From positions 114,349,319 through 114,413,318 of the forward strand of contig CP136066.1 in assembly GCA_032622095.1 (NCBI GenBank): a stretch of DNA of 64,000 nt, in the 5' to 3' direction. Source of the stretch: Siphonodentalium dalli (Eukaryota > Mollusca > Scaphopoda > Gadilida > Siphonodentaliidae). Shown in pieces: positions 49,233 to 59,395 of this stretch; within the stretch, counting starts at the first letter, position 1; every line of letters begins with the position of its first letter. The position numbers and the translations under genes were made by a program. The notes below the pieces were generated by a model. That model was not told where the DNA came from. It ran no database searches and saw nothing but the letters and a program-made list of their open reading frames with translations.

Positions 49233-49877
49233 TCTTTCAAGTTATGTTGCCTGGACAAGCAGTCATAACAATTTCTCAGTTGAACTAAAATAAGTCTAAA
49301 ATTAATGCAGCTAAAAATTCAAGTTACCTGTGGTAGATCCATAACCTTAATAGTTACTGTTTCATCTATCCTAATTCTTCTTAAGAGTTACCAGTAGCCT
49401 GAGTAGGATCTAAATTCTGTTCACTGTTGGATAGCTTGTAGGATATCTTCAAAAAAACAGGATGAGATACATGTAATCTATAGAAATAGAGAAAGAATGC
49501 TTAAAAACCATATTAGTAGACTTTGAATTCGAACAAGACATTATTAATCGAGTCTCATATACCGAATATAACAAAATCAGAACTTTGATTAATTTTTTTC
49601 AAGTTATGGCACTATTAAAAATTAACTAATTAAGGGCTGTGCTTCACATACCTGACCGGTTTTCAAACTCGATCAAGACATTGTTGAGCATTAATGAGCA
49701 AGTTTCATATATCAAATATCAACAAATCAGTTGATATTTGTTCAAGTTATGATGTTAAATCACTCATCTGAAAATGACCACCCACCACCTGCCCATTACC
49801 AAAAATCTGTGAGATAAAAATCGCCCTTGCTATAGTTAGTAGCTAGATAGTAGATACATGGGCCAAGTACTTGCATG

Positions 49878-51070
49878 TAGTGCTGGGACGGTTGTCCGGA
49901 TAACCGGTTACGGTTCGGTTACGCGTGTCAACCGGTTGGAGGAGGCCACAACCGGATAACCGTAATATTGATAACGATCGTACTATCATCATAGTACTCC
50001 GGGTAAATGTTGCCGAAATCATTTACGGAAGTTTAAGTAACGAGAGTAAGTAATAAGAAGTCGCTTAGAAGCGATTTAGATTTAGGCGGCTTTTCTAGAC
50101 ATGAAACCAACAACTCTGTGAATCACTTGCTACACATTCAATGCCAATTTCCTTCGGCGGCATTACATGACGTTCCGGCTGCACACGCACCGCGGCATAC
50201 ATCAAAGCAATCAAGTCTATACTTTTACTACGTCATCAATAGTATGTCTGTTTTCTTGAAACCCCCCCCCCTTTGTCATTACCATTAGTTCGTCTCAAAG
50301 CGATGACAGAAGACCTACAAAAACGGAAATCGAATGGGCGATAAGGAAGGCCCGTCGAACGCGATTCGTTTATTGTGGATCAACATCCAATATGAAGTCG
50401 CACATCCAGAAAAAAACACAGGCCTACTGGGAGTGGGAAATCAGAGTATATCTAGTGATGTGTTCGATAACTTTATTTCCTAAACACTGGTGGCTGGGGC
50501 TTGCGTAATAATGAATCGCGACGATTTAATTTTGTTTGAATTTGTTTATGAAATAATTGAAGTAACATCGTGTAGCCACTGTGATTAATACATACCTGCC
50601 TATACACAAACACTAGTAAACATTACTAAACAACAGTATACCTACCTTCAGTACCTTGTTTGGGCTAATCGTGTCCGGGATATACACAAGGGAGGAACTA
50701 TATTTCGTCGCTGAAGGGTTTGCAAGCAAGCGTTGTTTATGCGGTGCGGAACTCCTGTAAACATCGATATACTACCGCACCACTAATATATATTATATTT
50801 TAGTTTGTTTGTGCTCAAAACTGAATTAATTTATACACATTTACAACTATGACCGCCGTAACGGGAACGCATTGTACGACTAAAACATCGTTTGTGATCG
50901 CATGTATATCAACGTTTCCGGGACGCGTAATAAACACTTGTTTTGCCGATATAGTGACCAGTGTATTCAATCTCGTACTTAGGGTAATGCTGGTAGCGGT
51001 TAACCGGTTATGGTTAGGTTAATGCCCGTGGTTAACCGGTTAGGAAAAAACCCCAACCGTCCCAGCACTA
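49878..51070. mobile_element. hAT transposon, non-autonomous, 1193 bp
   Basis: Terminal inverted repeats TAGTGCTGGGACGGTT and AACCGTCCCAGCACTA, flanked by the 8-bp duplication CTTGCATG (49870-49877 and 51071-51078). Both features are diagnostic of hAT elements. Subterminal AACCGGTTA/TAACCGGTT motifs recur near both ends. Most of the transposase is missing; one BED-finger-like stretch remains near 50360-50425. Confidence 0.92.
50361..50425 (+). pseudogene. Residual BED-type zinc finger of hAT transposase
   Basis: The frame reads RFVYCGSTSNMKSHIQKK and would continue with a His if one A of a seven-A run were absent. The CG.TSN...H....H spacing resembles the second half of BED fingers at the N-terminus of hAT transposases, which bind the element ends. 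It lies inside a hAT element, which supports the reading, but it is short and frameshifted. Confidence 0.45.
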
Positions 51071-51456
51071 CTTGCATGGCCAATTTTTCTATTTTATTTT
51101 ACTTAGGAAAGAGCTTGGTATAATATATAATATATATATATAATATATACATGTAATACCCCCACCAAGGTATCTTTCTAATGAGGTTTATTAATTTTCT
51201 TATCTGGCTTATTTTGAAAGATGTCTTAATCCGACCCGTGATGACTGAATAACACCTGCACGAGTGAATACCAAAACTTTGTTTGTTGAAATTGGTTTAT
51301 GAAAGTCGATTAATCAGACAAAATAAAAACACAAATAACGCAAATGGGCACTCTTTTGAAAGTATTTGTGATGGCAAACCTCCATACCAAATTACATTCA
51401 GATCGGATAACCATGGCTAGAATAGATTTTGTACCTGTCAATCATAAAACAAGTGG

Positions 51457-51668
51457 CTCTGTATCCCCTGGATGTCAGTATGTTCGTTTATGTTCCCAAA
51501 CTGGATTGTATCGACTAGTATCATATTGACTTGGTCTGAAACCAAACAGAAGAATTGCTCAGAATTTTTGATGCAGCAAGTTTTATCACATACATGTAAC
51601 AGTAAACTATAATGTACGAAAAAAATTTATATAATATATTTATTACATGGTCCTACCCTTATTCCATT
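51457..51668 (+). repeat. 212-bp direct repeat, first copy
   Basis: CTCTGTATCCCCTGGATGTC to CCTACCCTTATTCCATT recurs at 52492-52703 at about 90% identity. The two copies flank a hAT MITE. Confidence 0.88.
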
Positions 51669-51693
51669 TTCATATCCGTGATTTAGAGAGAAA

Positions 51694-52416
51694 CAGTGTT
51701 CGCGCTGTCAGTAGCCAAATTAGCCAATGGCTAATATTTTTCGAATTTGGCTAATAAAAATTTCATTTGGCTAAACTTTTTTTTACCCCAAATGGAGACG
51801 GAAAGCATGGAGTCGTAAAGCTAATTAATAAAAGCGCTGAATAGATCGAAGTTATGTGACGAAAGTATTTCGTACTTATGTTAATACGCCGTCGATGACA
51901 TTTAACCAGCCTAATTGTCAAAACGCTTAAGCTGTATACTGGTTATGTAACTGATTAAGCCGTCTGTAAGATAAAATACCTAAATACTTTGTTCAGAAGA
52001 GCAGTTCTTAATCAATGGTTGCGTAATCTGCATCCCGTTTAATAAACTGGCTTCTCGTCATAAAAGTGTCAACGACATAGAGTTATTACAATTAATTAGC
52101 TTAGCGAATTTATGCGGGCTTTTGCGATGTGAAATCCCGCCATATTCTATAGTAATGTTTTATGAATTGATCTGCTTGTGTGATATACATGTAATACATA
52201 CATATGTTCGTATAATATTGTTTTTGTGTTGTTTTAATTATGTTTTTATACTGAATAACAAATAAAGTTTAAAGCGAATATTTTAGTCATTAATTGTGAA
52301 CCGCCCAGAAAATGAGGATTTAATTTGGCCAAAAAACATTTGGCTAAAGTTTTTCTCATTTGGCTAATAAAATTTTCATTTGGCTAAAATATTTTTCAGG
52401 TCCAGCGCGAACACTG
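51694..52416. mobile_element. hAT-type MITE, 723 bp
   Basis: Ends CAGTGTTCGCGCTG and CAGCGCGAACACTG, flanked by the 8-bp duplication GAGAGAAA (51686-51693 and 52417-52424). Clustered TTTGGCTAA motifs occupy both subterminal zones (51717-51778 and 52325-52388), probably transposase-binding repeats. No coding sequence. Confidence 0.93.
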
Positions 52417-52491
52417 GAGAGAAATATCTAGCTGCCTCTACAAATACTCACCCATCACTTGAAAATGTCCCTCATGCTTTCAATAGGTTGC

Positions 52492-52703
52492 CTCTGTATC
52501 CCCTGGATGTCAGTATGTTCGTTCGTGTTCCCAAACTGGATTGTAGCGACTTGTATCATAATGACTTGGTCTGAAACCAAACAGAAGGATTGCTCAGAAT
52601 TTTTTATGCAGCAAGTTTTGTCAAATACATGTAACAGAAAACAAAAATGTACGAATTTTTTTTATAAAATATATTTATTACATGGTCCTACCCTTATTCC
52701 ATT
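52492..52703 (+). repeat. 212-bp direct repeat, second copy
   Basis: Second copy of 51457-51668. The borders are sharp at the right, where the following sequence diverges at once. Removing the MITE and one target copy would leave about 300 bases between the repeats. Confidence 0.88.
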
Positions 52704-53800
52704 CAATAAACCCATTCTATAAATTGTGATATTAAACGTTCGTTTAATAATAGGAAATAGTGCCAGGTCACTCTTGAAATCGGTCTGTCGTCTGTTTACA
52801 TTCCGTACACTACGTCTCAAAATACTTTGGCTTCCAATATTTTTCCCACAAGCTATAAATGAATGAAGAAGTTTGAAAAATTATGTCATTAAATATACGC
52901 CATTAAATACGACAAAGAGTCTTTATTTATCTTGGACTATTTCTTTATGAGGGCAGTTACGTGAAACATTATTGCATGTCTTATAGGAGCCGATGTAGAT
53001 CCTCTATATATACATGTATATCAACAATGTTAAAATATAGGTATGTTGTGAAATAGTTTCTCTTTGATCAGACTCGCCTATCAGTAAAAGTAATGTTTTA
53101 TACAAATTTATAGATAAAGAAGCCAATTGATAATTTTCATCCGGTTCGAATGATTCTTCTTCTCTGGATGGTATTCACATCCCTCATTATGAAATGAAAA
53201 GCCATAAAACTCATTTCATTTTTTTTTTTTGTGAATTCTTTGCCTGACCCGTAGATAATAGCCAGTTGTGATTTCAAGCGGGGCGACAGGGCGGGTTTGC
53301 TCACAACAAACTTTTTGACAGGTAGGATTTTGCAAATCGACTGGTAATGTACTAGTACTGGGTACTCAAAACACATATTCCCAACACATGTGTTACAGAA
53401 TTGGAGTCCGTGCGGAGAAAACCTAAGTCAGTCAATACGAGTCATGAACAGATACAGAAGGGTCCACGTAATTACCAATATCAATATTATATGCCCAGAA
53501 TTCAAAGGAATTGGCCCGTACAAATTTCCTATTGCAAGAAACATGAACTTTCAAAACAGTACCATTTATGTTGTTGTTGTGTGTACTTGGCTTATATTAT
53601 TATATAATTAATACTCAGAAAGTATTTTGAAATAAAAACAAATATGGTTACATATAATTGAAGTTTTTAAATATCAGTAATGATCAAATTATTTAGATGA
53701 CAATTGATTTCTAACAAGATCTAACACATTCAGTAACATAATTGAACAATTCGAGCTTGTTTTGGACAATTAAAAAAAAAAGCCTATTAAAGAGAATGCT
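52704..53800. other. No gene supported
   Basis: The minus frame 53137-53376 and plus frames 53390-53611 have no recognised domain. A run of 12 T is at about 53220. Confidence 0.4.
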
Positions 53801-53805
53801 GTTTT

Positions 53806-53833
53806 TGCCTAGGAGAAATATTTCTCCTAGGCA
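53806..53833. repeat. 28-bp perfect palindrome
   Basis: TGCCTAGGAGAAAT followed by its exact complement ATTTCTCCTAGGCA, with no loop. T runs lie on both sides. It is located at the 3' edge of the candidate minus-strand coding stretch below. Confidence 0.95.
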
Positions 53834-53897
53834 TTTTTTTTGCATACTAAGGACATTTTTCCTAATTATCAGTGTTGATGTCTTTAAATTAACAGAA

Positions 53898-54137
53898 CTA
53901 GATTTGCAACAGATATCCCTTTTCTTGGCGCCAAAATACACCGAAAATATACCCGAGGTGGCAGAGTTCCATGAAAAACAAAATGGCAGACATCGACCCC
54001 ATATGGGAACCCTGAGGGGGGATATGAATTCCATATGGGACGGGATACAAAGATGACGACCCGATGTCTCCTGATATGCCTCTACCAACTTGTATAGGCT
54101 CCATTTCAGTATACATGTAGCCGTAGGCATATCTACC
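53898..54137 (-). CDS. Candidate last exon of an unrecognised gene
   Basis: After a possible acceptor ccatgcag (54138 up) the frame reads GRYAYGYMYTEMEPIQVGRG and continues Gly/Ser/Pro-rich (YPVPYGIHIPPQ) to TAG, about 79 residues. In phase 0 it joins the donor at 55142/55141. No family is recognised. The 3' half becomes hydrophobic and may be past a missed donor (for example CAAG|gttggt). Weak evidence; it could be chance. Confidence 0.25.
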   Translation of the reverse strand, partial: GRYAYGYMYTEMEPIQVGRGISGDIGSSSLYPVPYGIHIPPQGSHMGSMSAILFFMELCHLGYIFGVFWRQEKGYLLQI

Positions 54138-54522
54138 CTGCATGGTTGAGTGATTTTTTTTGCATGGTATCACTCTTTATCTACCATTTCCTATGAAATT
54201 CCCTGATAAAATTAGCGATAACGAATTGGCGATAATAAATATATGCACCGTTACGGTACGGTAGTTGCGATACAATGCACCCATGACGCCGTTGACACAG
54301 ATACCTAAAAGTGCAGGCTGGGAGAATTTACTCAAGAAAGCTAATCGTCGTTTCCATGGCCACAAAGTGACTCGGTGACCTCGTCGCTATAGTATATGGC
54401 CACGAGTAGATCTGGGAGTGGGACGAGCTGGCCCGTTTCCAACCAGCCAACACACCAAAATGTGGCAACAATATCAATGACCCCTGAATTTGAATAATTT
54501 CAACGCATGGCCTTTTAGCAGG

Positions 54523-54957
54523 TCAGGGAGAACCCAAAATTGATGTACTAAACCTCGATTTGTGTAAAAAACCTCGATCGAGGTTCGAGACCATGTGACC
54601 ACTGGACCCTGGTCAAAACATACACCCATGATATAAGGGGAAACACTCTAAACTAAATACCGGTATGATACTAATGGAAGTAATATACCGTAGTGTAAGT
54701 GATATACTATCATATAGTGTGGAGTATTTCATCTTACACCTATGGGTAGATCATGCCATGAATCTCTACTCAAAGCTGACGCGGGTAGAGATTCATGGCA
54801 TGATCTAACCTATCATCCTATGGGAGGCCAAATTGACATTTAATAATTAATTGTGCTTAAGCGCAACCAAGCACATGGTCACATGGGCTTGAAGAACCTC
54901 GATCGAGGTTTTTTACACAAATCGATGTTTAGTACATCGATTTTGGGTTCTCCCTGA
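54523..54957. mobile_element. 435-bp MITE with about 63-bp inverted repeats and an inner 23-bp palindrome
   Basis: TCAGGGAGAACCCAAAAT begins both arms, and similarity runs through GATGTACTAAAC, TTTGTGTAAAAAACC and TCGATCGAGGTT with two or three mismatches. In the centre TAGATCATGCCATGAATCTC-type arms (about 54750-54772 and 54786-54808) are perfect complements. The transposon superfamily is unclear. Confidence 0.85.
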
Positions 54958-55141
54958 CATGTTTAGTTTTATGCATTTCAGCGTTTAATCATAATGATTG
55001 TATCGAGGAGGTCAGTTGTACTAAGTAACCTAATTTCGCGTCAATCACTCAATGACAATGAATTATATTGAATAGAATTAATTGAATTTTTTTTACATGG
55101 AAAACACTTCTATTATAATATATAATACAGTAAATACTCAC

Positions 55142-55262
55142 TTTGTGATTATCTTGTTTCAACTGTTCAAGTTCGATCTGCATCTGTACTAGTATGTTGG
55201 TCAGGCGGGTGTAGGAGCCTTGATTTGGCTGTACATGTAGGTTCACCGTTGGACGACTTACG
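55142..55262 (-). CDS. Candidate exon of an unrecognised coiled-coil protein
   Basis: The minus frame reads SRPTVNLHVQPNQGSYTRL and then NILVQMQIELEQLKQDNHK, up to a good donor (CACAAA|gtgagtat). The second half looks like the start of a coiled coil. The acceptor side (aacattaacag at 55263) has a poor pyrimidine tract. It lies directly 3' of a LINE tail, so it may be LINE-associated rather than a host gene. Confidence 0.3.
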
Positions 55263-55288
55263 CTGTTAATGTTGTTGTTGATGTTAAA

Positions 55289-55383
55289 TCATATGCGCTG
55301 GCCGTGTCCTCCAGCCTCCAGGTGGTTCCATTCAATGATTGTTTTGACAAAGAATGAGTTTTTATACTGTTTGTCCTTATTGT
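55289..55383 (-). pseudogene. LINE reverse-transcriptase C-terminal remnant
   Basis: The minus frame contains QYKNSFFVKTIIEWNHLEAG, matching the N.FF.RT..EWN.LP motif common at the end of invertebrate non-LTR reverse transcriptases. It is bounded by stops on both sides and only about 30 residues long. Confidence 0.45.
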
Positions 55384-55463
55384 TTCAAAGGAAAGCTTCA
55401 ACTAGTTATAAGAGGACGAAAGTCTTGTAAATCTTCTTAGATCTATCTTCTATTCAGGTTGAA

Positions 55464-55712
55464 ATGAAAGTCAGTGAAATTTGCCCGCGTCAATTAGAGT
55501 TTGGACCTTTGGTATCCGCAAGACACCTGATTCTCAAAGAACACAGAATCTTGAGTGACAGCAAAATAAAAAAATTGGCAAAATGTATTATCCCGACTTA
55601 TCCCGACACGAAGTATGACCTTTACCTTTATGTGCAGAGCCAATCAGAGCTCGTCCATAGCACATGTGCGCACCGGGGCCTATGCTTAAGCCGTTCTATT
55701 TATAGATACTGA
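55464..55712 (+). other. Unrecognised 82-codon open frame
   Basis: An ATG frame preceded by tcttctattcag, a plausible acceptor, coding for MKVSEICPRQLEFGPLVSA and a Lys-rich stretch. No family is recognised. Its last third (CAATCAG..., CCGGGGCC..., TATTTATAGATACT) is also a diverged inverted match to the start of duplication copy 2, so part of it is repeat. Confidence 0.2.
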
Positions 55713-55784
55713 CTTATCTGGCAACGTACTTATTAAGCAGAACACCGGTGTTCTGCTTAATAAGTACGTCCTGCCAGATAAGTC
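55711..55784. repeat. Palindrome at the left border of duplication copy 2
   Basis: GACTTATCTGG...TTAAGCAGAACACC (55711-55746) pairs with GGTGTTCTGCTTAA...CCAGATAAGTC (55747-55784), broken only by a 2-base gap. The right arm belongs to the duplicated sequence (also at 23270-23307). The left arm is absent at copy 1. Confidence 0.9.
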
Positions 55785-58106
55785 AATATTTCTAATAATA
55801 GTAACGTGGATGTATAGCCCCGCCCTCGGAGAAATATCGCTGCAATTACGACATGGTCGTTTGGCGTTGCCTAGTCAATAAATGTGTAGTGTATGACGTA
55901 TTACGCACACGATATAGAAAAAATGCTTCCGTGATCTGATTTTTTAAACGTTTTTACGCGAATAAAGGTTTAAAATCAACTCCCCGGGCAAATTTCTTCG
56001 TATTGGGGACAGGGAATGTGTTTATACATATGGCATCGCTGTTGATAAGAATAAATTCACATTTATGCAGTGACTAGACCTACCCTAACTTATGATGTCG
56101 ATTAATAAATATGGCCCATCGATTGCTAATTATGGCAAAATAATAAAATGCTTCTGAGAATTTAGCATTGAATGAGAAAACAAAGGTTATTACCCCCGCC
56201 CCACACACACCATTGTTGATAACTACTGTATTTTTGGCTATATTACTTTCTTTGAATGGTCGTATTATCGTATAGGCTATAGGCTATATTATCACGATAA
56301 CCCCTTCGGTGGCTACATGCATCACAATGAATGTGCATTGATACACGGGAAGAATCACACCAAGTTTTGAATACGTTACTAAAATGCTTTAACAAATTCG
56401 TAACAATGGATTGGTCAAGTACGCTTGTATTAAAGATCCTCCACTGAGGGTTTGATACCGCGCGCTCTGTAGTCTATTATACTACAATCCACGGTCAGAC
56501 CACGGAAACATGCGAATTTAACTAAATCAACCACAACATAATCACAAACTTTGGGTTGGTGGTTATATACTGATGCTGCTCGTAGTTCTAGATGAGAGCA
56601 CACATTATATCAATATATAGTGTACTATATTTGCATTCTTGGCAGCTATAGTGTAAACCATCGATCGAATCTCCAATAAAGAGCAACCGGGACGACATCG
56701 TGCGAAAAAAAAGTCACTCAAACCATGTTCGGTAGCATGCCTACACCTATATATGTATGGATCCCATGCAAAATATCCCCTATACATTTCGTTAACTCCG
56801 TGTTTGTGTGACTGTCGGCTGTGGCAGGTGGTTAAGCGTGCCTGTATATAGGCCTTCGCATCCACAAATCCCAGTCTATATTATAGGCTGTATATATATA
56901 TATATACTGTATCGGAGAAATAGTGGCACGGACTCATTATAGGAATTGATAAGTTGTAGGCCTATACATCGTTGGGTGGATAAACTATATACGTATATGT
57001 CTGAGCTAGGGATGAACCATTTATATCAGAATCGCGATAAAGGTTATACGGTGAGCAAACTTATATTTAAAACATATTTAGGCCCTACATGAACGTGTCT
57101 AGAATGTTTCCGTTTTGGTGCAAAACTTGGAATTTCTAAATGCACCACCTTTGATCGAACCAAAATAATTCTCAAAATTGAAGAAAGTCAGATCTATATA
57201 ATTGCACCATGCTATGGCCACATATTGGAAATTTATAATCGCTAACTGCACACAAACCTATTAGTGTATTGGACTTCAAAGTTCAAACTGTTGATTTTTT
57301 TTTACCAAAGTGGGAAGGGGAGACACCACGACCCCATCCCGTGTCAACGCGTCCGTGCATATATATAACTGATATCTTCAATGTTACTGCATTTTCTCCC
57401 CCGCCGCATGCAGCACAAGTTACATGGGGAGGGGGGGGGGGCTCTGTGCAGAACATTCTGCAAATAAAATATTGTTTGTATGAATTTATGCGTGGGAAAA
57501 TGAAATACCATTTACGAAAGTAAGTTCTATATGCATTTCTACCCCCCCCCCCACATTTCCATAGAAGAATGCCCATTGCATTAATTTCGAGTAGTGGTTT
57601 GGACGACCCAAGTTCGTCAATTTTATGTTCTTGTTGTTTTACCAAGAACTCAACGAACCAACAATCGAGTATTCAATAAAAGAGAATTAAGTGCGAGTTT
57701 ACACACTGTCGAATTATATATATCGATTGATCGATAATAAATTACTAACGCAAGCGCGATTGGCTTAACATATACTCAAATTAAACAGCAGGAGGTAGTA
57801 CCATGCCTCTTGGAAACTAGTGACACAAGATTATTTACTGCAGATGTCACTTCCTAAAGAAATGAACTGGAAAATATTTCATTTGACTATACTAAGTTAA
57901 TATAAGTGAGCAATTACTGGTAGCGTGATAAAAAAAAATCCCAGACAAAAGAATTTTGCTAATATAAAATATTATCACCTGAGCGCATGTTTAGGCCTAT
58001 GTCAGAGATAAGCACCTTGAAATTGGAGACTGCTACTTTGGGTACAAAGTTTCAGTTTTCTTTAGTAAAATTATCTAACACAATTTAGAACTCTGACATA
58101 TATTAA

Positions 58107-59395
58107 CAAGAGGTGGCATCAGAGATGATGTGTCTCGTTTTCGGTGGCTTACCGCCGGTGGCTCAAATTTTATCGGGCCAGGCTGGTTTTCGAACTCGTC
58201 CTATACCGAGCAAAAAATTCCTGAAAATTTACTAATTAAGGGCCATAACTGTATAAAATTTTATTGGGCCAGGCTGGTTTTCGAACTCGTCCAGGATATT
58301 ATTGGAAGACACCTATATAACAAATTTTAGTTGAATCGGATGACGTTTGTTGAAGTTATCGCACTATAACGAGCTAAAAAATAACGAAAAATGACTAATT
58401 AAGGGCCATAATTCTATCAAATTTTATCGGGCCAGGCTGGTTTTCGAACTCGTCCGAAATATTCTTGACAAGTATGTCTATTCCAAATTTTAAACAAATC
58501 GGAGTACGTTTGTTGAAGTTATCGCGCTAACGAGCTAAAAATTCACGAAAAATGACTAATTAAGGGCCATAACTCTATCAAATTTTATCGGACCGGGCCG
58601 GTTTTCTAACTCGTCCGAGGTATTCTTGGGAGACACCTATATATCAAAATTTCAATCAAATAGGATGATGTTTGTTAAATTATCGCGCTAACGAGCTCAA
58701 AATTCGTTCAAAATGACTATTTAAGGACCATAACTCTATCAAATTTTATCGGACCGGGCCGGTTTTCTAACTCGTCCGAGGTATTCTTGGGAGACACCTA
58801 TATATCAAAATTTCAATCAAATAGGATGATGTTTGTTAAATTATCGCGCTAACGAGCTGAAAATTTGTGAAAAAATGACTAATTAAGGGCCATAACTCTA
58901 TAAAATTTTATCGGACCTGGCCGGTTTTCGAACTCGACCGAATATTCTTGGGAGACACCTATATACCAAATTTCAATCAAATCGGATAACGTTTGTTGAA
59001 GTTATCGCGCTAACGAGCTGAAAATTCGTGAAAAATGACTAATTAAGGGCCATAACTCTATCAAATTTTATCGGACCAGGCCGGTTTTCGAACTCGTCCG
59101 AGATATTCTTGGGAGACACCTATATCCCAAATTTCAATCGAATCAGATAACGTTTGTTGAAGTTGTTGCGCTAACGAGCCTAAAATCAGTGAAAAATGGC
59201 AAAGGGCCATAACTCTGTAATAAATGTGCGGACGAACCCGATTTTTTGTCTGCAGCTTACGTGCATGGATATGTACTCACACATTTTTTTTTAATCCGTC
59301 AATAAACGGTTGAGTTATAAGCAAAACACGCCGCCCGCCCGCCCGCCCACCGTCCCTCATCAAACTGGAAGTCGAGTTTTGGAAAAAAACTCGAC
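58107..59395. mobile_element. Unclassified 1.29-kb element with TAA duplication and end hairpins
   Basis: The empty site in copy 1 (28425-28427) has one TAA. Here TAA lies on both sides (58104-58106 and 59396-59398), giving exact ends CAAGAGGTGGCATCAG... and ...AAAAACTCGAC. There are no terminal inverted repeats. A hairpin CATCA-GAGA-TGATG lies near the left end and GTCGAGTTTT-ggaaa-AAAACTCGAC closes the right end. Between them are about seven units of roughly 150-165 bp (GGGCCATAACTCTATCAAAT, CGAACTCGTCC, TTCTTGGGAGACACC, GTTATCGCGCTAACGAGC), then a GCCC microsatellite. No coding sequence. Confidence 0.85.

Noticed and set aside
53742-54056. Plus-strand frame reading LTELDLQQISLFLAPKYTEN
   Set aside because: It overlaps the minus-strand candidate exon and has no family match that I recognise. 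It was not clearly better than the antisense reading, and neither is strong.
55690-55710. TATAAATAG on the minus strand as a promoter for the 55.1-kb candidate exon
   Set aside because: It falls in a diverged inverted copy of the duplication start. There is no transcript evidence or supporting initiator, so a promoter call is not justified.
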